A stretch of DNA of 64,000 nt from Betaproteobacteria bacterium. Lineage in GTDB: Bacteria > Pseudomonadota > Gammaproteobacteria > Burkholderiales > Casimicrobiaceae. Where the stretch lies: assembly GCA_016704895.1 (NCBI GenBank), contig JADIZG010000006.1, positions 1 through 64,000 of the forward strand, read 5' to 3'. The stretch's first letter is position 1. Each line of letters begins with the position of its first letter. The notes beneath the pieces were generated by a model. It searched no databases and had not been told where the DNA came from. It saw nothing but the letters and a program-made list of their open reading frames with translations. The position numbers were made by a program, and so were the translations under genes. Below, piece after piece: positions 48,097 to 56,462 of this stretch.

Positions 48097-50427
48097 TCAC
48101 GCCCGCTCCACACTGACGGGGCCGGACAGGCCCTCGAGCCCGCAGGTCGACGGATGCGCCGCCGCGAGCCTCACCACACCCGGCGGCACCGCCGCATCGG
48201 CAACGGCGGCGACGACGGCCTCGCCGCGCCCCTGCCGGACGCGCACCTGCGCGCCGTCGGCGATCCCGAGCTTCTCGAGCAGCGACCGGTGGACGCGGGC
48301 CCGCGGGGGCTTCGCATCGGCGGTCTGCTGCAGCGACTCGGCCCGCCGCACCAGCGGGTCGGCGAAGTAGATCGGCACGTCGGCGACGCGCTCCAGCGAT
48401 GCGGTTTGTGCGACGGGCGCCGCGATCGGCACGGACGTCGCGTTGGAGAGGCGGCCCGCGATCGCCGCGGCGGCGGGGACGGCCTCGGCGCGCACCTCGT
48501 CGATCGACTCGAAACCGAAGCCGGCGAGCCCCAGCATCGACCCGAGCGCGCGCAGCACCTTCCACGCGGGCCGCGTCTCGCCGAGCGGCTTGACGACGCC
48601 GTTGAAGGGCTGCACCCGCCCCTCGCAGTTCACGAAGGTGCCCGCGGTCTCGGTGAACGGCGCGACCGGCAGCATCACGTCCGCGTAGGTCGCGCCGTGC
48701 GCGAACGGGCTCATCACGACGACGAGTTCGGCCTTGTCGAGCGCGGCGCGCGCGGCGACCGGATTCGCGCAATCGAGCTCGGGCTCGGCATGCAGGATCA
48801 CGTACGCCTTGCGCGGCGCGTCGAGCATGGCCCGGGCGTCGAGGCCGCCGTCCGCCGGCTGCGCGCCGACGAGCCCCGCCCCGACGGCGTTCGCGCCCTC
48901 GACGAGCGTGCCGAGCGTCGCGCCGAGGATTTCCGCCAGCGCCTGCCCGAGCGCGCGGATCTGCGCGGCCTCCGCGTGCTGCACGGCGGCGTTGCCGAGG
49001 AACACGGCGCGCTTCGATCCGGCCAGGAGGCTCGCCGCGATCGCCTGGGCCGACGCGCGAGGCTCGATCCCGGCGAGCGCCGCCGGAACCGGCTTGCCGG
49101 CGCCCTGCGCCGCCGCGACGACGATGGCGGCGAGCGCCGCCGGCAACCCGGACGGCGGCACGATCGCCTTGTGCGCGACCGGCATCAGCCAGTCGTCGTC
49201 GACGGCGTGCAGCATCGACACCTGCGTACCGCGCTTCGCGGCCTGGCGCAGGCGCTGCGCGATCAGCGGGTGGTCCTTGCGCAGGAAGCTCCCGACGACC
49301 AGCACGCGGTCGAGCGTGCCCACGTCCGCGATCGGCATGCCGAGCCACGGAATGCCCGCGAGCGCGCGGTCGTCGGAGAAGTCCGACTGGCGAAGCCGGT
49401 GGTCGACGTTGCCGCAGCCCAGCCCGCGCGCGAGGCGCGACGCGAGCGCGAGCTCCTCAAGCGTCGACTGCGTCGATGCGAGCACGCCGATCGCGCTGCC
49501 GCCGTGCTTCGATGCGACGTCCTTGAGCCCGCCGGCGACGACTTCGAGCGCGGTCGCCCAGTCGACGTCGCGCCATTCGCCGTTCACCTTGACGCGCGGC
49601 GACGCGAGCCGCTCGGCCGAGCCCAGTGCCTCGTAGCTGAACCGGTCCCTGTCCGAGATCCAGCACTCGTTCACCGCCTCGTTGTCGAGCGGCAACACGC
49701 GCATCACGCGGTCGCCCTTCACCTGCACGACGAGGTTCGACCCGAGCGAGTCGTGCGGCGACACCGACTTGCGGCGCGCGAGCTCCCAGGTGCGGGCGGC
49801 GTAGCGGAACGGCTTCGACGTCAGCGCGCCGACCGGGCACAGGTCGATCATGTTGCCCGACAGCTCCGAATCGACCGTGCGCCCGACGAACGTGACGATC
49901 TCCGAATGCTCGCCGCGGCCGCGCATCCCGAGCTCCATCACGCCGGCGATCTCCTGGCCGAAGCGGACGCAGCGCGTGCAGTGGATGCAGCGCGTCATCT
50001 CCTCTGCCGACACCAGCGGGCCGAGGTTCTTGTGGAACACGACGCGCTTCGGCTCGTTGTAGCGTGATTCCGACGCGCCGTAGCCGACCGCGAGATCCTG
50101 CAGCTGGCACTCGCCGCCCTGGTCGCAGATCGGGCAGTCGAGCGGATGGTTGATGAGCAGGAACTCCATCACGCCCTTCTGGGCCTTGACCGCCTGCTCC
50201 GAGTGCGTCTGCACCTTCATGCCGTCGGTCGCCGGCGTGGCGCACGCGGGCAGGGGCTTCGGCGCCTTCTCGACCTGCACGAGGCACATCCGGCAGTTCG
50301 CGGCGATCGAGAGCTTGCGGTGGTAGCAGAAGTGCGGCACGTAGATGCCGAGCTTCACCGCCGCGTCCATCACGGTGCTCCCGCTCGGGACCTGGACCGG
50401 CTTGCCGTCGATTTCGAGGTTCAGCAT
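48097..50427 (-). CDS. nuoG: NADH-quinone oxidoreductase subunit G
   Basis: 776 residues, largest peripheral subunit. N-terminal ferredoxin domain with CYHRKLSIAANCRMCLV (2Fe-2S cluster N1b), HPLDCPICDQGGECQLQ (His-ligated 4Fe-4S N5) and CIHCTRCVRFGQEIAG (N4). The rest is a molybdopterin-oxidoreductase-like fold that has lost its cofactor. The mid and C-terminal regions are Ala-rich but continuous. 12 bases after nuoF. Confidence 0.96.
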   Translation of the reverse strand: MLNLEIDGKPVQVPSGSTVMDAAVKLGIYVPHFCYHRKLSIAANCRMCLVQVEKAPKPLPACATPATDGMKVQTHSEQAVKAQKGVMEFLLINHPLDCPICDQGGECQLQDLAVGYGASESRYNEPKRVVFHKNLGPLVSAEEMTRCIHCTRCVRFGQEIAGVMELGMRGRGEHSEIVTFVGRTVDSELSGNMIDLCPVGALTSKPFRYAARTWELARRKSVSPHDSLGSNLVVQVKGDRVMRVLPLDNEAVNECWISDRDRFSYEALGSAERLASPRVKVNGEWRDVDWATALEVVAGGLKDVASKHGGSAIGVLASTQSTLEELALASRLARGLGCGNVDHRLRQSDFSDDRALAGIPWLGMPIADVGTLDRVLVVGSFLRKDHPLIAQRLRQAAKRGTQVSMLHAVDDDWLMPVAHKAIVPPSGLPAALAAIVVAAAQGAGKPVPAALAGIEPRASAQAIAASLLAGSKRAVFLGNAAVQHAEAAQIRALGQALAEILGATLGTLVEGANAVGAGLVGAQPADGGLDARAMLDAPRKAYVILHAEPELDCANPVAARAALDKAELVVVMSPFAHGATYADVMLPVAPFTETAGTFVNCEGRVQPFNGVVKPLGETRPAWKVLRALGSMLGLAGFGFESIDEVRAEAVPAAAAIAGRLSNATSVPIAAPVAQTASLERVADVPIYFADPLVRRAESLQQTADAKPPRARVHRSLLEKLGIADGAQVRVRQGRGEAVVAAVADAAVPPGVVRLAAAHPSTCGLEGLSGPVSVERA

Positions 50428-50439
50428 GGCGCGTCGGGG

Positions 50440-51744
50440 TCAGACATAGGGCGCCACGACGCAGCGCTTGTGGTCGATGTGGTGCTGGAACTCGGCGCGG
50501 AAGTGCTTGACGAAGCTCTTGACCGGCATCGCGGCGGCGTCGCCCAGCGCGCAGATCGTCCGCCCCATGATGTTGTCGCACACCGAGTTCAGCAGGTCGA
50601 GGTCTTCCTGCCTGCCCTCGCCGTTCTCGATGCGGTTCACCACGCGCCACAGCCAGCCCGTGCCCTCGCGGCAGGGCGTGCACTGGCCGCAGGACTCCTC
50701 GTAGTAGAAGTACGAGAGCCGCAGCAACGACTTCACCATGCAGCGGGTCTCGTCCATCACGATCACGGCGCCCGACCCGAGCATCGACCCCGCCTTCGCG
50801 ATCGAGTCGTAGTCCATGTCGGTCGCCATCATGACGTCGGCGGGCAGCACCGGCGCGGACGAGCCGCCCGGGATCACCGCCTTGAGCCTGCGTCCGCCGC
50901 GCACGCCCCCCGCCATCTCGAGGAGCTTCGCGAACGGGGTGCCGAGCTTCACCTCGAAGTTGCCGGGGCGCTCGACGTCGCCCGACACCGAGAAGATCTT
51001 GGTGCCGCCGTTGTTCGGCTTGCCGAGGTTCAGGAACCACTCGCCGCCGTTGCGCATGATCCACGGCACCGACGCGAACGTCTCGGTGTTGTTGATCGTC
51101 GTCGGCTTGCCGTAGAGGCCGAAGCTCGCCGGGAACGGCGGCTTGAAGCGCGGCTGGCCCTTCTTGCCCTCGAGCGACTCGAGCAGCGCCGTCTCCTCGC
51201 CGCAGATGTAGGCGCCGAAGCCGTGGTGGTTGGCGAGGTGGAAGTCGAAGCCGCTGCCCAGGATGTCCTTGCCGAGGAACCCGGCCGCGTACGCCTCGGC
51301 GACCGCCTCCTCGCAGCGCTCGTAGACGTCCCAGATCTCGCCGTGGATGTAGTTGTAGCCTCGCGCGCATCCCATCGCGTAGGCGGCGATCGCCATCCCC
51401 TCGATCAGGCTGTGCGGGTTGTGGCGCAGGATGTCGCGGTCCTTGAACGTCCCCGGCTCGCCCTCGTCGGAGTTGCAGACGACGTACTTGTCGCCGGCGA
51501 ACTGCTGCGGCATGAAGCTCCACTTGAGCCCGGTCGGGAACCCCGCGCCGCCGCGGCCGCGCAGCGAACTCTTCTTCACCTCGGCGATCACCGTCGCCGG
51601 CGGGACCTTCTCGGCGAGAATCTTCCTGAGCGCCTCGTAGCCGCCGCGCTTCACGTAGTCGGCGAGCCGCCAGTTGTCGCCGTTGAGGCCGGCGAGCAGG
51701 ACGGCCTCCGGCCCGAAGTCCAGGAACTCGCGCGGCGCGTTCAC
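50440..51744 (-). CDS. nuoF: NADH-quinone oxidoreductase subunit F
   Basis: 434 residues; binds NADH and FMN. GRGGAGFPTGLKWSFMP is the nucleotide loop, CNSDEGEPGTFKDRD the FMN site, and ESCGQCTPCREG with a distant Cys (DNIMGRTICALGDAA) holds 4Fe-4S cluster N3. GTG start at 51744 overlaps the nuoE stop by four bases (GTGA); no ATG fits. Confidence 0.96.
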   Translation of the reverse strand: MNAPREFLDFGPEAVLLAGLNGDNWRLADYVKRGGYEALRKILAEKVPPATVIAEVKKSSLRGRGGAGFPTGLKWSFMPQQFAGDKYVVCNSDEGEPGTFKDRDILRHNPHSLIEGMAIAAYAMGCARGYNYIHGEIWDVYERCEEAVAEAYAAGFLGKDILGSGFDFHLANHHGFGAYICGEETALLESLEGKKGQPRFKPPFPASFGLYGKPTTINNTETFASVPWIMRNGGEWFLNLGKPNNGGTKIFSVSGDVERPGNFEVKLGTPFAKLLEMAGGVRGGRRLKAVIPGGSSAPVLPADVMMATDMDYDSIAKAGSMLGSGAVIVMDETRCMVKSLLRLSYFYYEESCGQCTPCREGTGWLWRVVNRIENGEGRQEDLDLLNSVCDNIMGRTICALGDAAAMPVKSFVKHFRAEFQHHIDHKRCVVAPYV

Positions 51745-52265
51745 TTCGCGCCCCCGTCGCCGCGCGGCGCGCCTTCGCCCCGGTCCGCGGCGGCCGACAG
51801 CTCGTCGACGAGCGCGTCGAGCTTCGCGCCGCCCATCCAGCTGCACATCCGGTGGTTGTTCACGAGCAGCACGGGCGCGTCGCCGCAGGCGCCCATGCAC
51901 TCGCCTTCCTTGAGCGTGAACCGGCCGTCCTGCGTCGTCTCGTTGAAGTCGATGCCGAGCCTCGCCTTCAGGTGCTCGGCCGTCGCCGTGCCGCCGGAGA
52001 GCGCGCACGGCAGGTTCGTGCAGACCGTCAGCTTGAAGCGGCCGGTGGGCTTGAGGTCGTACATCGCGTAGAACGTCGCGACCTCGTAGACGGCGACCGG
52101 CGGCATCCCGAGGATGCCCGCGACCTCGTCCATCGTCGCGTCCGACAGCCATCCCTGCTCGCGCTGCGCGATCGCGAGCGCCGACATCACCGCCGACTGC
52201 TTCTGGTCGGGCGGGTACTTGGCGATCTCGCGGTCGATCCGGGCGCGTGCGTCGGCGGAGAGCAT
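51741..52265 (-). CDS. nuoE: NADH-quinone oxidoreductase subunit E
   Basis: 174 residues, thioredoxin-like 2Fe-2S subunit (cluster N1a) with ligands in CTNLPCALSGG and CMGACGDAPVLLVN. Helical N-terminal part typical (YPPDQKQSAVMSALAIAQREQGW). ATG 52265 is 11 bases after the nuoD stop. The C-terminus is a short Gly/Asp-rich tail. Confidence 0.95.
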   Translation of the reverse strand: MLSADARARIDREIAKYPPDQKQSAVMSALAIAQREQGWLSDATMDEVAGILGMPPVAVYEVATFYAMYDLKPTGRFKLTVCTNLPCALSGGTATAEHLKARLGIDFNETTQDGRFTLKEGECMGACGDAPVLLVNNHRMCSWMGGAKLDALVDELSAAADRGEGAPRGDGGAK

Positions 52266-52276
52266 GTCGTCTGGGG

Positions 52277-53531
52277 TCAGCGGTCGATGGAGCCGAACAC
52301 GATGTCCTGCGTGCCGATGATCGCGACGACGTCCGCGATCATGTGGCCGCGCGACATCTCGTCGAGTGCAGCGAGGTGGGCGAAGTCGGGCGCCCGCAGC
52401 TTGATCCGGTAGGGCTTGTTCGCGCCGTCCGAGATCGCGTAGACGCCGAACTCGCCCTTCGGGTGCTCGATCGCCGCGTAGGCCTCGCCGGGGGGAACGT
52501 GGATGCCCTCGGTGAAGAGCTTGAAGTGGTGGATCAGCTCTTCCATGTTCGTCTTCATCGCCTCGCGCGAAGGCGGCGCCACCTTGTGGCTGGCGGTGAT
52601 CACCGGGCCGGGATTCGCCCGCAGCCAGTCGATGCACTGCCTGATGATCCGGTTCGACTGGCGCATCTCCTCCATGCGCACCAGGTAGCGGTCGTAGCAG
52701 TCGCCGTTCACGCCGACCGGGATGTCGAAGTCCATCCGGTCGTAGACCTCGTAGGGCTGCTTCTTGCGCAGGTCCCAGGGGACGCCGGAGCCGCGCAGCA
52801 TCGCCCCGGTGAAGCCGAGCGCCATCGCCCGCTCCGGCGACACGACGCCGATGCCGACCGTGCGCTGCTTCCAGATCCGGTTGTCGGTGAGCAGCGTCTC
52901 GTAGTCGTCGACGTAGCCCGGGAAGCGCCGCGCGAAGTCCTCGATGAAGTCGAGGAGCGAGCCCTGCCGGTTCTCGTTCATCTGCGCGAGCGTTCGCGCG
53001 TTGCGCGTGTGCTGCGCCCGGTACTGCGGCATGCGGTCCGGCAGGTCGCGGTAGACGCCGCCCGGACGGTAGTAGGCCGCGTGCATCCGGGCGCCCGACA
53101 CCGCCTCGTACATGTCGAACAGGTCCTCGCGCTCGCGGAACGCGTAGAGGAACACCGTCATGCCGCCGACGTCGAGGGCATGGCAGCCGAGCCACAGCAG
53201 GTGATTCAGGATGCGCGTGATCTCGTCGAACATCACGCGGATGTACTGCGCGCGGATCGGCACCTCGACGCCGGCCAGCCGCTCGATCGCGAGGCAGTAG
53301 GCGTGCTCGTTGCACATCATGGACACGTAGTCGAGACGGTCCATGTACGGCAGCGACTGGATCCAGGTCTTGTGCTCGGCGAGCTTCTCGGTCGCCGCGG
53401 TGCAGCAGGCCGATGTGCGGGTCGGCGCGCTCGATGACCTCGCCGTCGAGCTCGAGCACCAGGCGCAGCACCCCGTGCGCCGCCGGGTGCTGCGGGCCGA
53501 AGTTGAGCGTGTAGTTGCGGATCTCGGCCAT
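52277..53531 (-). CDS. nuoD: NADH-quinone oxidoreductase subunit D, one-base insertion
   Basis: Quinone-site subunit related to NiFe hydrogenase large subunits. It starts AEIRNYTLNFGPQHPAAHGV with the conserved quinone-contacting His. The frame breaks at about 53393: CGCGGCGACCGAGAAG carries one base too many to read HRGTEKLAEHKTWIQSLPYM. After removing it the protein has exactly 417 residues, the family length, and runs on through MDRLDYVSMMCNEHAYCLAIE to GTQDIVFGSIDR. All neighbours are intact, so a consensus error is much more likely than loss of complex I. Confidence 0.95.
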
Positions 53532-53534
53532 CGG

Positions 53535-54134
53535 CTACTCGTTGTCCGCGTAGTTCCGCTCGCGGATGACGCGCGGCGTGACCTCCCGCGGCTCGATCGT
53601 CACCGGCTGGTAGATGACGCGGCCCTGCTCCGGGTCGAAGCGCATCTCGACGTGCCCGGACAGCGGGAAGTCCTTGCGGAACGGGTGGCCGACGAAGCCG
53701 TAGTCGGTGAGCAGGCGGCGCAGGTCCGGGTGGCCCTCGAAGACGATGCCGTACAGGTCGAACGCCTCGCGCTCGAACCAGTTCGCCGACGGCCAGACGT
53801 CGATCATCGAGGGCAGGACCGGGAAGTCGTCGTCGGCCGCGAACGAGCGCACGCGGAGCCGCGCGTTGTTCGCGAGCGACAACAGATGGTAGACCGCCGC
53901 GTAGCGCGGTCCCTCGCGCGGCGCGTTGCCGTAGGTCGAGTAGTCGACGCCGCAGACGTCGATCAGCGTCTCGAAGCGGAACGACGGCTCGTCGCGCAGC
54001 CGGCGCATCGTCGCGGCGAGCGCGCCGTGCGGCACGACCGCGGTCACCTCCCCGAGCGCGACCGCGACCTCGGCGAGCGTGTCGCCGAAGGCGCTCCGCA
54101 GCGATGCGGCCAGATCGTCGGGGGCCAGGGCCAT
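53535..54134 (-). CDS. nuoC: NADH-quinone oxidoreductase subunit C
   Basis: 199 residues, 30-kDa subunit with the signature EREAFDLYGIVFEGHPDLRR (about 130-150) followed by RKDFPLSGHVEMRFD. Separate from NuoD, unlike the NuoCD fusion of enterics. Its ATG overlaps the nuoB stop by one base (TGATG), so translation is coupled. Confidence 0.95.
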   Translation of the reverse strand: MALAPDDLAASLRSAFGDTLAEVAVALGEVTAVVPHGALAATMRRLRDEPSFRFETLIDVCGVDYSTYGNAPREGPRYAAVYHLLSLANNARLRVRSFAADDDFPVLPSMIDVWPSANWFEREAFDLYGIVFEGHPDLRRLLTDYGFVGHPFRKDFPLSGHVEMRFDPEQGRVIYQPVTIEPREVTPRVIRERNYADNE

Positions 54135-54610
54135 CAGCGGGCGATCGTGTTGGTGCGCCAGATCTTGTTCTGGAGCTGCAGGATGCCGTAGAGCAGCGCC
54201 TCGGACGTCGGCGGGCAGCCGGGCACGTAGATGTCGACCGGGACGATGCGGTCGCAGCCGCGCACCACCGAGTACGAGTAGTGGTAGTAGCCGCCGCCGT
54301 TCGCGCACGACCCCATCGAGATCACCCAGCGCGGCTCGGGCATCTGCTCGTAGACCTTGCGCAGCGCCGGCGCCATCTTGTTGCACAGCGTGCCGGCGAC
54401 GATCATGACGTCCGACTGGCGCGGCGAGGGGCGGAACACGATGCCGAAGCGGTCGAGGTCGTAGCGCGCGGCGCCGGCGTGCATCATCTCGACGGCGCAG
54501 CAGGCGAGCCCGAACGTCACCGGCCACATCGAGCCGTTGCGCGCCCAGTTGATCACGCTGTCGAGCGTGGTCGTGACGAAGCCCTTCTCGAGGATGCCTT
54601 CGATCGGCAT
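54134..54610 (-). CDS. nuoB: NADH-quinone oxidoreductase subunit B
   Basis: 158 residues; holds terminal cluster N2 next to quinone. Ligands: tandem Cys in GLACCAVEMMHAG, Cys in MGSCANGGGYYHYSYS and in VPGCPPTSEALLYG. RQSDVMIVAGTLCNKM is the usual central segment. Full length, 33 bases after nuoA. Confidence 0.96.
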   Translation of the reverse strand: MPIEGILEKGFVTTTLDSVINWARNGSMWPVTFGLACCAVEMMHAGAARYDLDRFGIVFRPSPRQSDVMIVAGTLCNKMAPALRKVYEQMPEPRWVISMGSCANGGGYYHYSYSVVRGCDRIVPVDIYVPGCPPTSEALLYGILQLQNKIWRTNTIAR

Positions 54611-54643
54611 GGACGGGTTCCTATCGGCTCGCCGGCGTGGGGG

Positions 54644-55000
54644 TCATTCCCACTCCAGCGCGCCCTTCTTCCACTCGTAGACGAAGCCGACGACGAGGAT
54701 CGCGAGGAAGACCATCATCGCCGCGTAGCCGAAGAAGCCGATCTCGGGCAGCACGACGGCCCACGGGAAGAGGAACGCGATCTCGAGGTCGAACAGGATG
54801 AACAGGATCGCGACGAGGTAGTAGCGCACGTCGAACTTCATGCGCGCGTCCTCGAACGCCTCGAAGCCGCACTCGTAGGGCGAGAGCTTCTTCGGGTCCG
54901 GCTTGTGGGGGGCGACGACACGCCCGACGGTGAGGAGCACGCCGCCGAGGACGAGTCCCACGGCGATGAACATCAGGACGGGGAAGTAGTTCTCGAGCAT
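54644..55000 (-). CDS. nuoA: NADH-quinone oxidoreductase subunit A
   Basis: 118 residues, three TM helices, with the conserved loop SPYECGFEAFEDARMKFDVR (about 42-60) that lines the quinone entrance. First gene of the nuo operon; the 98 bases between it and tRNA-Leu must hold any promoter, although read-through from secG and the tRNA is plausible. Confidence 0.95.
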   Translation of the reverse strand: MLENYFPVLMFIAVGLVLGGVLLTVGRVVAPHKPDPKKLSPYECGFEAFEDARMKFDVRYYLVAILFILFDLEIAFLFPWAVVLPEIGFFGYAAMMVFLAILVVGFVYEWKKGALEWE

Positions 55001-55098
55001 GGTCGCCTTGCGCCGTCGCGGGGCGACGGGCGGGGTTGGGTTGCCGGCCTCGCGACCGGGGTGCTGCCGGTTCCCGTACCGCTTGCTGCCACATCCGG

Positions 55099-55183
55099 TG
55101 GTGCCGACGGGGAGACTCGAACTCCCACGGCTTTCGCCACTGCCCCCTCAAGACAGCGTGTCTACCAATTTCACCACGTCGGC
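55099..55183 (-). tRNA. tRNA-Leu (anticodon GAG)
   Basis: Class II tRNA of 85 bases: acceptor GCCGACG / CGTCGGC, D-arm TGGTGAAATTGGTAGACAC, anticodon stem CTGTC / GGCAG around loop TTGAGGG, long variable arm, GTTCGAGTC and encoded CCA. Sits between secG and nuoA, a conserved betaproteobacterial position. Confidence 0.95.
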
Positions 55184-55260
55184 GGTGCTGCGTACTTGCG
55201 GCGCCTCAAGATTCGGCGCATCGGGGCGGCGCATTCCGCACCCCGCCCCGCTCGTTCATT

Positions 55261-55701
55261 TTACTTCGGCACCTCGCCCGCTTTCGAGCCCGCCGGCTGC
55301 GGCGCCGCGCTTCCGGCCGGGGCCGCGGGCACGTCGGACGCCTTCGTCGCCGGGGCGGCAGGCACGTCCGACGCCTTCGTCGCGGCAGGCACGTCCGACG
55401 CCTTCGTCGCCGGCAACGCCTTGTCGAGGACGCTGCGCTCCATCAGGCCGCCGCGCGACGAGTTGGAGGTCGCGTACCAGGTCAGCCCGATGCTCGTGGC
55501 GAAGAAGACCGCCGCCAGGACCGCGGTCGTGTGCGACAGGAAGTTCGCCGAACCCGACGCGCCGAACAGGCTGCCCGACGAGCCGCTGCCGAACGCGGCG
55601 CCCATGTCCGCACCCTTGCCGTGCTGGAGCAGCACGAACCCGCAGATCGCGATCGCGACCCCGACGTGCAGCAGCAGCAGGAAACCTTCCAATGCGCTCA
55701 T
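55261..55701 (-). CDS. secG: Preprotein translocase subunit SecG
   Basis: 146 residues. Two TM helices (about 4-24 and 56-76) joined by the conserved loop LLQHGKGADMGAAFGSGSSG (27-46). The C-terminal tail is an unusual Ala/Pro-rich extension with three near-identical ATKASDVPAA repeats. SecG assists SecYE-dependent export. 26 bases after the tpiA stop, so co-transcribed. Confidence 0.95.
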   Translation of the reverse strand: MSALEGFLLLLHVGVAIAICGFVLLQHGKGADMGAAFGSGSSGSLFGASGSANFLSHTTAVLAAVFFATSIGLTWYATSNSSRGGLMERSVLDKALPATKASDVPAATKASDVPAAPATKASDVPAAPAGSAAPQPAGSKAGEVPK

Positions 55702-55727
55702 CTCGTCGTCTCTTTCGCGCGACGACG

Positions 55728-56462
55728 CTAGCTGCGCGCAATCGCAAGCAATTCGTTCGCGTCCAGCGACGCGCCCCCCACCAGCCCGCCGTCCACGTCG
55801 GGCATCGCGTACAGCGCCGCGGCGTTCGCCGCCTTCACGCTGCCGCCGTACAGCAGCGGCACGTCCCGCGCCCCGGCCTGCTCCAGCCGGCGACGCAACG
55901 CGGCGTGCACCTGCTGCGCCTCTCCCGGCGTCGCCGTGCGTCCCGTGCCGATCGCCCAGACCGGCTCGTACGCGACGACGATGCGCGCGAGATCCGCTCC
56001 CAGCGCGTCGACGACCGCGCCCAGCTGCCGCTCCACCACCGCGCCGGTCGCCCCGGCATCCCGCTCGGCCAGCGTCTCGCCCACGCACGCGATCGGCGTG
56101 ATTCCCGCCGCGAGCGCCGCACGAGCCTTCGCGCCCACCGTCTCGTCGCGCTCGCCATGGTACTGGCGGCGTTCCGAGTGCCCGACGATCGCGTACCGGC
56201 ATCCGAAGTCCGCGAGCATCGCGCCCGACACCTCGCCCGTGTACGCGCCGCCCGCGTGCGAGCTCACGTCCTGTGCGCCCCAGCCGACCGCGCTGCCCGC
56301 GAGCACCTCGCGCGCCTGCGGGAGGTACGGGAACGGCACGCACACCGCCAGCGACCGGCCGGCAACCGCCTGCCAGCCCTTCGCGAGCGCCGCGAGGCGC
56401 CCCGCGTTCTCGGCGAGCCCGCCGTGCATCTTCCAGTTACCGACGGTGAGCTTGCCGCGCAT
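55728..56462 (-). CDS. tpiA: Triosephosphate isomerase
   Basis: 244 residues. Active-site Lys in GNWKMHG (about 11), His in GHSERRQYHGE (about 94), Glu in VVAYEPVWAIGTGR (about 164), and phosphate loop LLYGGSVKAANA. Interconverts dihydroxyacetone phosphate and glyceraldehyde 3-phosphate. Its first 199 bases are overlapped by the open frame of the upstream tctA gene in another frame, which is probably an artefact of that gene. Confidence 0.96.
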   Translation of the reverse strand: MRGKLTVGNWKMHGGLAENAGRLAALAKGWQAVAGRSLAVCVPFPYLPQAREVLAGSAVGWGAQDVSSHAGGAYTGEVSGAMLADFGCRYAIVGHSERRQYHGERDETVGAKARAALAAGITPIACVGETLAERDAGATGAVVERQLGAVVDALGADLARIVVAYEPVWAIGTGRTATPGEAQQVHAALRRRLEQAGARDVPLLYGGSVKAANAAALYAMPDVDGGLVGGASLDANELLAIARS

